A stretch of DNA of 64,000 nucleotides from Paenibacillus antri (lineage in GTDB: Bacteria > Bacillota > Bacilli > Paenibacillales > YIM-B00363). Of this stretch, positions 27,103 to 40,065 are shown in pieces. Position 1 is the first letter of the stretch; each line of letters begins with the position of its first letter. The DNA is taken from NCBI RefSeq assembly GCF_005765165.1, contig NZ_VCIW01000014.1:1-64000 (forward strand). The letters are read 5' to 3'. A program made the position numbers and the translations under genes. The notes beneath the pieces are model-generated. The model was not told where the DNA came from. It made no database searches and saw nothing but the letters and a program-made list of their open reading frames with translations.

Positions 27103-28248
27103 ATGGCTCAACGGATCAAAGTAATGACCGTATTCGGGTCGCGCCCGGAAGCGGTCAAGATGGCGCCGCTCGTGCTCGAGCTCGAGAAGCACCCGGACGC
27201 GATCGAGTCGGTCGTTTGCGTGACCGCGCAGCATCGAGAGCTTCTGGACAGCGTGCTGCAAACGTTCGGCATCCGGCCGGACTACGACTTGAACGTCATG
27301 AAGGACAGGCAGACGCTGAACGAGCTGTCCATCCGGGTGCTGCAAGGGCTCGAACCGGTCCTGCAGGAAGCGAAACCGGATATCGTTCTCGTTCACGGCG
27401 ACACGTCGACTACGTTCCTTGCGAGCTACGCGGCGTTCTTGCAGAAGGTCAAGGTCGGACACGTGGAAGCGGGTCTTCGAACGTGGAACAAGCTGTCGCC
27501 TTATCCCGAGGAGATGAATCGGCAGCTGACGGGCGTGCTCGCGGATCTCCACTTCGCGCCGACGGAGCGGTCCGCCGAGAATCTTCGGAACGAAAACAAG
27601 CCGGAGAACGCGATCTACGTCACGGGCAATACGGTAACCGACGTAGGCCGTTACGTCGTGAAACATTCGTTCGACCACCCGCTGCTCGATTGGGCGAAGG
27701 GCAAGCGTCTCGTCCTGATGACGGCGCATCGCCGGGAAAATCAGGGCGAACCGCATCGGAACGTGTTCCGCGCGGTGCGGCGGATCGCGGACGAGTTCGA
27801 GGATATCGCGATCGCGTACCCGGTGCATCCGAATCCGGCGGTGCTGGAGCCGGCGCGCGAGCTGCTCGGCGATCATCCGCGCATCAAGCTGACGGAGCCG
27901 CTCGATCTGGCCGAAATGTACAACCTGTATCCGCATACGCACTTGATTCTTACGGACTCCGGCGGGCTGCAGGAAGAGGCGCCGTCGTTCGGCGTGCCGG
28001 TTCTGGTGCTCCGCGATACGACGGAACGGCCGGAAGGCATCGACGCCGGTACGCTCGAGCTCGTCGGCACGGACGAGGAGAAGGTGTACGAGCGGGCTAA
28101 AGCGCTGCTTACGGACGCCGGGCTGTACGACGCTATGAGCCGCGCGGCCAACCCTTACGGCGACGGCCGCGCGTCGGAGCGGATCGTCGCGGCGATCAAG
28201 CATCATTTCGGCGTCGCGCCGGACCGTCCGGAGCCGTTCGTCCCCTAA
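27103..28248 (+). CDS. mnaA: UDP-N-acetylglucosamine 2-epimerase (non-hydrolysing)
   Basis: Interconverts UDP-GlcNAc and UDP-ManNAc, the donor for teichoic-acid linkage units and secondary wall polymers. The 381-residue GT-B-fold protein shows FGSRPEAVKMAPLV, VTAQHRELLD, VHGDTSTTFLASYAAF, GHVEAGLRTWNK, YPEEMNRQLT, LMTAHRRENQG and LTDSGGLQEEAPSFG, all family signatures. AGAGGGG precedes the ATG. Within this window its product could feed the TagA-family enzyme and the SLH-polymer genes at the right end. Confidence 0.95.
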   Translation: MAQRIKVMTVFGSRPEAVKMAPLVLELEKHPDAIESVVCVTAQHRELLDSVLQTFGIRPDYDLNVMKDRQTLNELSIRVLQGLEPVLQEAKPDIVLVHGDTSTTFLASYAAFLQKVKVGHVEAGLRTWNKLSPYPEEMNRQLTGVLADLHFAPTERSAENLRNENKPENAIYVTGNTVTDVGRYVVKHSFDHPLLDWAKGKRLVLMTAHRRENQGEPHRNVFRAVRRIADEFEDIAIAYPVHPNPAVLEPARELLGDHPRIKLTEPLDLAEMYNLYPHTHLILTDSGGLQEEAPSFGVPVLVLRDTTERPEGIDAGTLELVGTDEEKVYERAKALLTDAGLYDAMSRAANPYGDGRASERIVAAIKHHFGVAPDRPEPFVP

Positions 28249-28266
28249 CGCCGCGGAATCCGACAG

Positions 28267-28285
28267 CGTACAGTCGAACTGTACG
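28267..28285. repeat. Perfect inverted repeat downstream of mnaA
   Basis: CGTACAGT-CGA-ACTGTACG, an 8-base perfect palindrome with a 3-base loop. It is 18 bases after the mnaA stop and has no T run, so it may be an RNA-end hairpin or an operator-like site. Confidence 0.4.
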
Positions 28286-28299
28286 GTTGGGGATAGCGG

Positions 28300-28325
28300 A
28301 AAACCTTGATTTATAAGGGTTTTTC
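28300..28325 (+). terminator. Weak intrinsic terminator after mnaA
   Basis: AAAACCTT pairs with AAGGGTTTT (one bulged G), followed by TTC. AT-rich but well placed before the atp promoter. Confidence 0.5.
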
Positions 28326-28360
28326 GCGATCCGTTCACGGAATGTTTGAATTTATATGAA

Positions 28361-28390
28361 TTGACAAACGCTTCCCCGGATGGATAAAAT
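28361..28390 (+). promoter_or_regulatory. Promoter of the ATP synthase operon
   Basis: Consensus TTGACA (28361-28366), 18-base spacer, TAAAAT (28385-28390). The first gene begins 27 bases later. Confidence 0.85.
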
Positions 28391-28417
28391 AAATGAGGAT
28401 TGACAGGGGTAACGGCT

Positions 28418-28639
28418 ATGGATAAGAAAGGCAAGGGGGATAACCCCTGGCGAGCGGCCGGTATGGTCGGCGTCATGGGGGCGGATGTCGCGATATGCGT
28501 CACCCTGGGCTTTTTTCTTGGACGATGGCTTGGCGGTTCGCAAGGCTGGGTTGCCTTCGGCACCTTGGCCGGACTCGCCGTCGGCATTCTCACCTGCGTC
28601 GTTCTGGTGAAACGCTTACTGGAGGATTCCGATGGTTGA
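28418..28639 (+). CDS. atpZ: AtpZ/AtpI-family small membrane protein
   Basis: A 73-residue protein with two hydrophobic helices (about residues 12-34 and 40-63) separated by the short motif RWLGGSQGW, typical of the AtpZ family encoded first in Bacillales atp operons. In alkaliphilic Bacillus, AtpZ with AtpI has been linked to magnesium uptake for the synthase. ATG 28418 follows ACAGGGGT; a TTG at 28400 in frame is less likely. The stop overlaps the atpI start by 8 bases. Confidence 0.85.
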   Translation: MDKKGKGDNPWRAAGMVGVMGADVAICVTLGFFLGRWLGGSQGWVAFGTLAGLAVGILTCVVLVKRLLEDSDG

Positions 28640-29012
28640 ACTGTTGAACAGAGCCGTACGCGCCGCGCTTTTTTTTATGTCCGCGCTCATGCTTGCCTGG
28701 GCTTTCGTTCCTGAAGGGAGAACGGTGGCCGCGGGACTCGCTCTGGGCACGGCGGCCAGCGTCGCGAACGCCTTGCTGCTTCGCAGGCGCGTGGAGCTGC
28801 TGGCGAAGCTGGCGGCGGACGGGGAAGCGCGCAAATCCGGCCTCGGCCTCGGCGCGAGAATCGCGACTGTGCTGATGGCGGGGATGATCGCGTATCGGTA
28901 CCCTGACGTTTTCGCTTTACCCGCTACGTTGGCGACCTGTTTTTTTGTCCAAATTGCGGTTTTTTTTACAGCGATTGCACAGAATAATCATCGATCCGAT
29001 GGAAAGGGGTGA
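28632..29012 (+). CDS. atpI: ATP synthase subunit I
   Basis: A 126-residue membrane protein with four predicted helices, in the AtpI position just before atpB. AtpI proteins help assemble the c-ring and may act in magnesium transport with AtpZ. The sequence is weakly conserved, as is usual for this family (LFFMSALMLAWAFVPEGRTV, ARIATVLMAGMIAYRYPDV). It overlaps the previous gene and ends just before atpB, so all are coupled. Confidence 0.85.
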   Translation: MVELLNRAVRAALFFMSALMLAWAFVPEGRTVAAGLALGTAASVANALLLRRRVELLAKLAADGEARKSGLGLGARIATVLMAGMIAYRYPDVFALPATLATCFFVQIAVFFTAIAQNNHRSDGKG

Positions 29013-29020
29013 AGCATAGT

Positions 29021-30083
<1,063 letters not shown>

Positions 30084-30107
30084 GCCGCCTCATACAAGCT
30101 TACAGGC

Positions 30108-30141
30108 GCGGAAGGCTTCAGCCCTCCACGCCTTCCGTTTG
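30108..30141 (+). other. Hairpin in the atpE-atpF spacer
   Basis: GCGGAAGGC (30108-30116) pairs with GCCTTCCGT (30130-30138), then TTTGG. It could partly stop transcription or protect the atpE 3' end, which would help give the excess of c over b subunits. The T run is too short for a firm terminator call. Confidence 0.45.
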
Positions 30142-30194
30142 GATTCAGCCTAATCACGGCTGACATGAACGACTCGTAGAAAGGAGTGTCAGCT

Positions 30195-30673
30195 TTGGAA
30201 TTCGTATGGACATCAACAGTCATTACGATCGTCGCGTTCGTGTTGCTCTACTTGCTCTTGAACAAGTACGCGTTCGGTCCGTTATTTAACATCATGGAGC
30301 AGCGCAAGCAGCTCGTCGTCGGCGAGCTCCAGCAGGCGGAGGCGAATCGCAAGGAGAGCGCGGCGCTTCTCGAGGAGCAGCGCAAAGCGATCGAACAGGC
30401 CCGCAAGGAAGCGCAAGACATCGTGGAGCAAACTCGCAAGGTCAGCACGAAGACGGCGGAAGAGATCGTCGAAACCGCCAAGAACGAAGCGGTCCGCTTG
30501 AAGCAAGCCGCGCAGGAAGATATCGTCAGCGAGAAAAATCAGGCGATCGCCGAGCTCCGCAAGCAAGTCGGCGAGATGTCCGTCAAGATCGCTTCGAAGA
30601 TCATCGAGAAAGAAGTCGATGCGTCTTCGCAGGAAGCGTTGGTGGATAAGTATCTGAAAGAGGTCGGAAGCCG

Positions 30674-30677
<4 letters not shown>
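30195..30677 (+). CDS. atpF: ATP synthase Fo subunit b
   Basis: Peripheral stalk subunit. The 160-residue protein has one N-terminal membrane helix (VWTSTVITIVAFVLLYLLLN) and a long, heavily charged coiled coil that reaches F1 (about residues 30-160). TTG 30195 is chosen because AAGGAG lies 8 bases before it; a GTG at 30186 falls inside that site. Its stop overlaps the atpH start (ATGA). Confidence 0.95.
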
Positions 30678-32747
<2,070 letters not shown>

Positions 32748-32770
32748 GCGCGGAAGGGGCGTGAATAAGC

Positions 32771-33634
32771 ATGGCTAAGGGAATGCGCGATATTAAGCGC
32801 CAAATCAAAAGCACTCAGAACATGAAGCAAATCACGAAGGCGATGGAGATGATCGCTTCGGCTCGTCTTCGTCGGGCGCAGGAAGCCGCGCAATCGGCGC
32901 GCCCGTACGCCGAGAAGCTGCGCGAGGTGATCGGTTCGATCTCCTCCGCCGGCGGCGTGAATCATCCGATGCTCGAGAAGCGGCCGATCAAGCGGACCGG
33001 CTACATCGTCATCACGTCGGACCGGGGCCTCGCGGGCGGCTATAACGCCAACCTGCTCCGGAAGGTTATGCTGACGATTCGCGAGAAGCACAAGTCCAAT
33101 AAAGACGAGTACCTCATTTACGTGCTCGGCCGGAAGGGACGCGATTTCCTGCGCCGCCGGGGCATCCCGATCGCGCAAGAGATCGTCGGCTTGCCGGACT
33201 TCCCGCGGTTTTCGGACATCAGGGACGTCGCTAACGGCGCGGTGAAGGCGTACGAAGAGGGCACGATCGACGAATTGGTGCTCGTCTACAACGAATTCCG
33301 CTCCGTCATCTCGCAGACGCCGGTCGACAAGACGCTGCTTCCGCTCGGGGAAACCGAGAAGAGCGGCTCCGCGTCGGCATCGTACGAATTCGAGCCTTCG
33401 CCGGAGGTCGTGCTGAACCACATCTTGCCGCGATACGCGGAGACATTGGTGTACAGCGCGGTTCTGGAGGGCAAGGCCAGCGAATTCGGAGCGCGGATGA
33501 CGGCGATGAGCAACGCGTCGAAGAACGCGACGAAGTTCATCAACTCGCTGACGTTGCAATACAACCGCGCGCGTCAAGCTTCGATTACGCAAGAAATTAC
33601 GGAAATCGTAGCGGGTGCGAACGCGCAAGGATAA
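32771..33634 (+). CDS. atpG: ATP synthase F1 subunit gamma
   Basis: Central shaft of F1. The 287-residue protein shows the conserved N-terminal helix (DIKRQIKSTQNMKQITKAM), the Rossmann-like middle with ITSDRGLAGGYNANL, and the C-terminal helix (NASKNATKFINSLTLQYN). AAGGGGCG precedes the ATG. Confidence 0.97.
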   Translation: MAKGMRDIKRQIKSTQNMKQITKAMEMIASARLRRAQEAAQSARPYAEKLREVIGSISSAGGVNHPMLEKRPIKRTGYIVITSDRGLAGGYNANLLRKVMLTIREKHKSNKDEYLIYVLGRKGRDFLRRRGIPIAQEIVGLPDFPRFSDIRDVANGAVKAYEEGTIDELVLVYNEFRSVISQTPVDKTLLPLGETEKSGSASASYEFEPSPEVVLNHILPRYAETLVYSAVLEGKASEFGARMTAMSNASKNATKFINSLTLQYNRARQASITQEITEIVAGANAQG

Positions 33635-33681
33635 TCGTTATTTTCGGCAAGGGGCCGCTCCGGCGGCCCATATAGATGTAA

Positions 33682-35085
<1,404 letters not shown>

Positions 35086-35102
35086 TCGGGGGTCTATAGA
35101 CC

Positions 35103-35513
35103 ATGAGCTCAATGTTATTGGAAATCGTCACGCCGGAGCGCAAAATTTACGGCCAGGAAGTCAATATGGTCGTCGCCAAGGGAATCGAAGGGGAGCTCGG
35201 CATCTTGCCGAACCACATCCCGATGGTAACGCCTCTTCGCATCGCAGCGGTTACCGCGAAGGTGCAGGGGCAGAAGGACCATGTGATCGCCGTTCACGGC
35301 GGCTTCATGGAAGTGCGCAAGGACAAGGTCGTCATCTTGGCGGAAAGCGCGGAGCTTCCCGAGGAGATCGACGCCGACCGCGCCGCTCGCGCAAGAGAGC
35401 GCGCGGAAGCGCGGCTTCGCGAAGCGCGGCAAGAGAAAGTCGATTTCCATCGGGCGGAGCAAGCGCTGCAACGCGCGATGCTGCGTATCAACGTTCGGAA
35501 TCGAGATATTTAA
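35103..35513 (+). CDS. atpC: ATP synthase F1 subunit epsilon
   Basis: The 136-residue epsilon subunit has an N-terminal beta sandwich (LEIVTPERKIYGQEV, GELGILPNHIPMVTPL) and a C-terminal helical hairpin that can block rotation. ATG follows a GGGGGTC site. It is the last atp gene, ending at a strong terminator. Confidence 0.96.
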   Translation: MSSMLLEIVTPERKIYGQEVNMVVAKGIEGELGILPNHIPMVTPLRIAAVTAKVQGQKDHVIAVHGGFMEVRKDKVVILAESAELPEEIDADRAARARERAEARLREARQEKVDFHRAEQALQRAMLRINVRNRDI

Positions 35514-35520
35514 TATGTAG

Positions 35521-35555
35521 AAAGCCGCGGGTGGCTGACACCGCGGCTTTTTTTT
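35521..35555 (+). terminator. Terminator of the atp operon
   Basis: AAAGCCGCGG (35521-35530) pairs perfectly with CCGCGGCTTT (35541-35550), followed by a run of eight T. Confidence 0.92.
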
Positions 35556-35570
35556 CGTGCGTCTATTGAA

Positions 35571-36050
35571 TTACAGAAGCGCCTCTTTCCCGTGTAACCG
35601 GCGCAAATAAGCGATCTGTCCGGCATGGAACGCCTCGTGATGAATGAGCTGTTGCACGATCTCGTACTTGGATTGGCGCTCCGGCGGGCATTCGAGTAGC
35701 GCCTCGTCGCCGAGTTGAACGGCCGCGTCTCGGAACGTTTGACGCGTGTCTTCGTACTTTTGGATGGTGCGGCTCCATTCCTCGTCCGACAGCGACACCG
35801 GGTTTTCGACCCAACTGCGCGCTTCGTCCCATTGCCCGGCACGGCCGCGCAGACGGTGCGTCACCTCTTCGGCGCTGTACATGAGATGATGGAGGAGTTC
35901 ATAAATTGTATGTCCGCCTTGCGAAGGGCGTGCGATAGCCTCTTCCGGGGGAACGGCCATCAGTAAATCCCTTAATGAAGCGTGCCAATGGTTGCCGACA
36001 AAAACCATATCCATTTGTCTCGCAATACTGTGGCAAGGTGAAAACGACAC
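35571..36050 (-). CDS. DinB-family protein (possible thiol-dependent enzyme)
   Basis: A 159-residue four-helix-bundle protein of the DinB/YfiT superfamily, whose members bind a metal through three His and often act as bacillithiol or mycothiol S-transferases. Candidate metal ligands are in IYELLHHLMYSAEE and the C-terminal VQQLIHHEAFHAGQIAYLRR. The GTG start at 36050 has TAGGAGG seven bases upstream on the minus strand. It is divergent from the CGNR zinc-finger gene, and has a near-consensus promoter. The exact reaction is unknown. Confidence 0.85.
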   Translation of the reverse strand: MSFSPCHSIARQMDMVFVGNHWHASLRDLLMAVPPEEAIARPSQGGHTIYELLHHLMYSAEEVTHRLRGRAGQWDEARSWVENPVSLSDEEWSRTIQKYEDTRQTFRDAAVQLGDEALLECPPERQSKYEIVQQLIHHEAFHAGQIAYLRRLHGKEALL

Positions 36051-36083
36051 AATAAAACCTCCTAAAGTAGTTTTAATGGTTAC

Positions 36084-36112
36084 ATCATATCTCCCATTAT
36101 TGCCAATGTCAA
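36084..36112 (-). promoter_or_regulatory. Promoter of the DinB-family gene
   Basis: On the minus strand: consensus TTGACA (36112-36107), 17-base spacer, TATGAT (36089-36084), 33 bases before the GTG start. Confidence 0.85.
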
Positions 36113-36167
36113 CCGTTCGTGATACGGTCTATTCGAAAGCAATCATGGACGAACAGGAGGGCGCGAT

Positions 36168-36830
36168 GTGGAAGAAGATGCCGGGGCCGGCGAGGCGCAG
36201 CACCGCTTCAGTTTTCTAGGAGGCGCCTTGCCTTTGGATTATTGCAACACCGTCGATTGGCATTCCAGTCCTGATCCGATGGAGCGGCTGCATAGATACG
36301 AGGATCTCGTAGATTGGGGCATGGCGGCGGGAACGATTTCGTCGGAAGAAGGGGCAGCGATTCGGGAACGCGTCGCCGCGCGCTCGGACGAGGCGGCTAA
36401 CGCTTACCGCGAGGCCATCGAGCTTCGAGAATCGCTGTTTCGATTGTTTACCGCCGTAGCGCGCGAGGAGACGCCGGACGACGGCGATCTCGCCCGCTTG
36501 AACGATCGGTGGGAACGGACGCAGCGTCGTCTGGAAATTCGGTACGAGAACGATGCGTTTCGGTTAGATTGGAGGGTAGGGGATCTAGAGGAGTCGCCGG
36601 ATCTCCTCCGGTTGCTGGATCCGGTCGTACGGGCGGCGGTGGAGCTGCTTCTCTCGCCGAAATCGCGGGACGTCCGTCGGTGCGAGGGACCGCCGGGCTG
36701 CGGGTGGCTGTTTCTGGATCATACGAAAAATCATAGCCGCCGTTGGTGCAGCATGCGGGAATGCGGAAACCGGGAGAAGATGCGCAGGTTTCATGAGAAA
36801 AAGAAGAGTCGACGCGAGAACGACGGATAG
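36168..36830 (+). CDS. ABATE/CGNR zinc-finger protein, putative transcriptional regulator
   Basis: A 220-residue protein of the CGNR (DUF1470) family. Residues about 15-165 form the ABATE stress-related domain (GGALPLDYCNTVDW, RYEDLVDWGMAAG). The C-terminal treble-clef zinc finger has RRCEGPPGCGWLFLD and RRWCSMRECGNREK, with four Cys and the name-giving CGNR. The family is thought to bind DNA as a regulator. GTG start 36168 follows CAGGAGGG. Divergent from the DinB gene, which it might regulate. Confidence 0.88.
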   Translation: MEEDAGAGEAQHRFSFLGGALPLDYCNTVDWHSSPDPMERLHRYEDLVDWGMAAGTISSEEGAAIRERVAARSDEAANAYREAIELRESLFRLFTAVAREETPDDGDLARLNDRWERTQRRLEIRYENDAFRLDWRVGDLEESPDLLRLLDPVVRAAVELLLSPKSRDVRRCEGPPGCGWLFLDHTKNHSRRWCSMRECGNREKMRRFHEKKKSRRENDG

Positions 36831-36952
36831 AAATCCTTTTCAAATGGAAGACTTTGTGTTGGGGGTTACGGAACGGATCGATCCGATTTCGCAACAAAAA
36901 CTTCCGCTTTAAGTCGGACATGCTACTTTGCATATACTCCGAAGGGAGTTTT

Positions 36953-36961
36953 TGTTATAAT
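36953..36961 (+). promoter_or_regulatory. Extended -10 promoter of the nuo operon
   Basis: TGTTATAAT: TG, one base, consensus TATAAT (36956-36961). It lies 73 bases before nuoA. The -35 is not well defined. Confidence 0.55.
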
Positions 36962-37034
36962 GGTAACGTTTTATAGCCAATCTTTGCTAATCCCATAAGC
37001 ACGCCTGATGCGACGACAAGGAGGAATCGAAAAC

Positions 37035-37406
37035 TTGGAACATTACATGAACAATTACGTGCTGGTGGCGATTTTCGTGGCGCTTGGCGTGTTTTTGCCG
37101 GTCGCCGCGCTGACGCTCGGCCGCTTGCTAAGGCCCCATAAGCCGACGGCGCAGAAGCAGACCACCTATGAGAGCGGCAACGATCCGGTAGGGTCCGGGC
37201 AAGTTCGGTTTAACGTGCGGTATTATTTGTTCGCGCTGATGTTCGTCGTTTTCGACGTGGAGGCGGTTTTCTTGTACCCGTGGGCGGTCGCCTACGATAA
37301 GCTCGGCTTGTTCGCCGTCGTGGAGATGCTAATATTCGTATTGCTGCTCGTCATCGGACTCATCTACGCTTGGAAGAAGAAGGTGTTGAAATGGACCTCG
37401 ATTTAA
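37035..37406 (+). CDS. nuoA: NADH-quinone oxidoreductase subunit A
   Basis: Small membrane subunit of complex I, 123 residues with three helices. Conserved [20 protein letters not shown] and [12 protein letters not shown] are present, the latter with the acidic pair used in proton translocation coupling. The TTG at 37035 is chosen: AAGGAGG lies 10 bases before, while the next ATG (37047) is too far. First gene of an 11-gene operon. Confidence 0.95.
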   Translation: MEHYMNNYVLVAIFVALGVFLPVAALTLGRLLRPHKPTAQKQTTYESGNDPVGSGQVRFNVRYYLFALMFVVFDVEAVFLYPWAVAYDKLGLFAVVEMLIFVLLLVIGLIYAWKKKVLKWTSI

Positions 37407-37909
37407 GCAAGATTTCGCCGGAGGAACACGAGGAGCTGCAACGCAACGTCTTCATGACGACGCTAGAACAGCTGAAGGCCTGGGCTCGCAGCAACTCGTT
37501 GTGGCCGATGACGTTCGGTCTCGCCTGCTGCGCGATCGAGATGATGGGGACGGGCGGGTCCCATTACGACTTGGACCGCTTCGGCGTCATCTTTCGGACG
37601 TCGCCGCGCCAGTCGGACGTGATGATCGTCGCTGGAACGGTTACGAAAAAGATGGGACCGCTCCTTCGCAAGCTGTACGATCAAATGCCCGAGCCGAAGT
37701 GGGTGATCGCGATGGGCTCTTGCGCGACCGCGGGCGGCCCGTACGTAAAGTCTTATGCCGTCGTGAAGGGCGTCGATCAGATCGTCCCGGTAGACGTGTA
37801 TATTCCAGGCTGCCCTCCGAACCCTGCCGCGCTCATCTATGGCATCAATAAACTGCAAGAGAAGATCCGGTACGAAGCGAAGACCGGGAAGCGGGTGACT
37901 AGTCAGTGA
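37391..37909 (+). CDS. nuoB: NADH-quinone oxidoreductase subunit B
   Basis: Peripheral-arm subunit holding cluster N2, the last Fe-S centre before quinone. The 172-residue protein has the paired cysteines [25 protein letters not shown] and [14 protein letters not shown]. It starts inside nuoA (16-base overlap) at ATG 37391 after AGAAGGTG. Its stop overlaps the nuoC GTG. Confidence 0.97.
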   Translation: MDLDLSKISPEEHEELQRNVFMTTLEQLKAWARSNSLWPMTFGLACCAIEMMGTGGSHYDLDRFGVIFRTSPRQSDVMIVAGTVTKKMGPLLRKLYDQMPEPKWVIAMGSCATAGGPYVKSYAVVKGVDQIVPVDVYIPGCPPNPAALIYGINKLQEKIRYEAKTGKRVTSQ

Positions 37910-38955
37910 CGGAAGACGATAAGATCAAGAAGGCGGCGGAAGAGCTGGCGAAGGAAGCCGGCGGCAACCCGCCCGAGCCGGCGCCGGAAGGCACCGACAT
38001 ATCCATGCCGCAGAACGAGGCGGAGGTCGCGAAGTATAAGCCGGAGCCCGATAAGGATGGAGAAATCCATACGAACCATGTCGGCGCGGAAGTGAAGGTC
38101 GAGGACGGGAAGGCGACGCCGACCGAGGAGACGGCGAAGCGGGCGGAAGCGTTGCAGGCGCAAGGCGACGAGGTCGCCAAAGAGCAGGCACGAGACGCGG
38201 AGGCGGCGATCGAAGGCAAGAAGGAGCTCGCGAAGACAAGCGGTGCGGATTCGCAAGGCGACACCGTCGAGAAGCCTCCCGCGAAAGCGGTTACGCCGGA
38301 CGAGGATCGCGAGGCGAAGATTCGCCGCGCCCAAGAAGCGCGGGCGGCTCGAGCGGCTGCGGCGGGCGGAGCGGCTCCCGCGGGCGAAGGCGCTGCGGCC
38401 GAACGGCCGGCGAGAGCGCCGCGCGCGGCGAAGACGGAGGACGGCGACGCCGAGCCGCCGAAGCCGAAGGAGCCGTCGAAAAACCAACCGCTGCTCGACC
38501 GCATCGCGGCGATCGTGGCGGAGAGCGTCGGTCCGGAAGCGGTCGAATCGGCGTCGATCAATGAGAAGGGCCTGGAAATCCCGACGCTGACCGTGAAGGG
38601 CGACCAATGGTTCAAGACGGCGGAGACGCTCAAGACGCATCCCGAAACGGGGATGAATTACTTGCGCAATCTGTCCGGCGTCGACCACGAGACGCACTTG
38701 GAAGTCGTCTATCATCTGGTGAACCTGACCACGAAGCATGAGGTGTGCGTGAAGGTGAAAGCCGACCGGGAAGCGCCGGTCGTCCCTTCCGTCACGCCGC
38801 TCTGGTCGACGGCCAATTGGAACGAGCGCGAAGTGTTCGATCTGCTCGGCGTCGACTTCCCGGGTCATCCCGACCTCAGGCGCATTATGATGTCCGACGA
38901 CTGGGTCGGTCATCCGCTGCGCAAAGACTACGAACCGCTCGACCCGGAGGTGTAA
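37906..38955 (+). CDS. nuoC: NADH-quinone oxidoreductase subunit C with long acidic N-terminal extension
   Basis: Peripheral-arm subunit (30-kDa family). Only the C-terminal half, from about residue 190, is the conserved domain: [62 protein letters not shown]. The first ~185 residues are low-complexity and charged (Ala, Glu, Lys, Pro) and predicted disordered. The total of 349 residues is about twice the usual size. GTG start overlaps nuoB. Confidence 0.95.
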   Translation: MTEDDKIKKAAEELAKEAGGNPPEPAPEGTDISMPQNEAEVAKYKPEPDKDGEIHTNHVGAEVKVEDGKATPTEETAKRAEALQAQGDEVAKEQARDAEAAIEGKKELAKTSGADSQGDTVEKPPAKAVTPDEDREAKIRRAQEARAARAAAAGGAAPAGEGAAAERPARAPRAAKTEDGDAEPPKPKEPSKNQPLLDRIAAIVAESVGPEAVESASINEKGLEIPTLTVKGDQWFKTAETLKTHPETGMNYLRNLSGVDHETHLEVVYHLVNLTTKHEVCVKVKADREAPVVPSVTPLWSTANWNEREVFDLLGVDFPGHPDLRRIMMSDDWVGHPLRKDYEPLDPEV

Positions 38956-38961
38956 GGACAG

Positions 38962-40065
38962 ATGGCCTTAAGAACCGAAGAACTGCTGCTGAACGTAGGC
39001 CCGCAGCATCCAAGCACGCACGGCGTCTTCCGGATCGTCGTCAAGCTGGACGGCGAAATCATTAAGGAAGCGATGCCGGTGATGGGGTATCTGCATCGCG
39101 GCACGGAGAAGCTGGCCGAAAACCTGACCTACACGCAGATCATCCCGTATACCGACCGGATGGACTATGTGTCGGCGATGACGAACAACTATGTATTGTG
39201 CAATACGGTCGAGAAGCTGATGGAGCTGGAAATTCCGGAACGGGCGGAATATTTGCGCCTGGTCGTCATGGAGCTGCAGCGCATCGCTTCCCATCTCGTA
39301 TGGTGGGGGACGTATTTGCTCGACATCGGCGCGATGAGCCCGTTCCTGTACGCGTTCCGCGATCGAGAGAAGATCATCGATTTGTTCAACGAATTGTGCG
39401 GCGCGCGGCTGACTTACTTTTATATGCGCGTCGGCGGCGTCAAATGGGACGCGCCGGAGGGCTGGCTCCAGAAGGTGCGCGATTTCGTGCCGTACATGCG
39501 CGAGAAGCTGAAGGAGTACGACAACCTCGTCAGCGGCAACGAAATTTTCTTATCCCGGATCAAAGGCGTAGGGAAGTACGACGCGCAAACCGCGATCGAC
39601 TACGGTCTGAGCGGCGCCAATCTTCGCTGCACCGGCGTGAAGTGGGATTTGCGCAAGGATCAACCTTACAGCTTATACGAAAAGTTCGACTTCGACGTTC
39701 CGGTAGGGACGAACGGAGATTGCTACGACCGGTACTTGTGCCGTCTGGCGGAAATCGAGCAGAGCCTTCGGATCCTCGAGCAAGCGTTGGACAGCTTCCC
39801 GGGCGACGGCCCGGTCATCGGCAAGGTGCCGCGCGTCATCCGTCCACCGGAGGGCGAGATTTATTCGGCGATCGAATCGCCTCGGGGCGAGATCGGCTGT
39901 TACCTCGTCTCCCGCGGGAAGGATAAGCCGTTCCGCTTGAAGTTCCGTCGCCCGTCTTTCGTAAATCTGCAAATTCTGCCGAAGCTGCTCGTCGGCGAGA
40001 CGATGACGAACTTAGTTACGATTCTAGGAGCGACCGATATCGTCGTCGGGGAGGTGGATGGCTGA
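38962..40065 (+). CDS. nuoD: NADH-quinone oxidoreductase subunit D
   Basis: The 49-kDa-type subunit forming the quinone site with NuoB. The 367-residue protein has VGPQHPSTHGVFR at the N-terminus, GYLHRGTEKLAENLTYTQ, YTDRMDYVSAM, MELQRIASHLVWWG and the C-terminal LVTILGATDIVVGEVDG. It ends with a one-base overlap with nuoH. Confidence 0.97.
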   Translation: MALRTEELLLNVGPQHPSTHGVFRIVVKLDGEIIKEAMPVMGYLHRGTEKLAENLTYTQIIPYTDRMDYVSAMTNNYVLCNTVEKLMELEIPERAEYLRLVVMELQRIASHLVWWGTYLLDIGAMSPFLYAFRDREKIIDLFNELCGARLTYFYMRVGGVKWDAPEGWLQKVRDFVPYMREKLKEYDNLVSGNEIFLSRIKGVGKYDAQTAIDYGLSGANLRCTGVKWDLRKDQPYSLYEKFDFDVPVGTNGDCYDRYLCRLAEIEQSLRILEQALDSFPGDGPVIGKVPRVIRPPEGEIYSAIESPRGEIGCYLVSRGKDKPFRLKFRRPSFVNLQILPKLLVGETMTNLVTILGATDIVVGEVDG

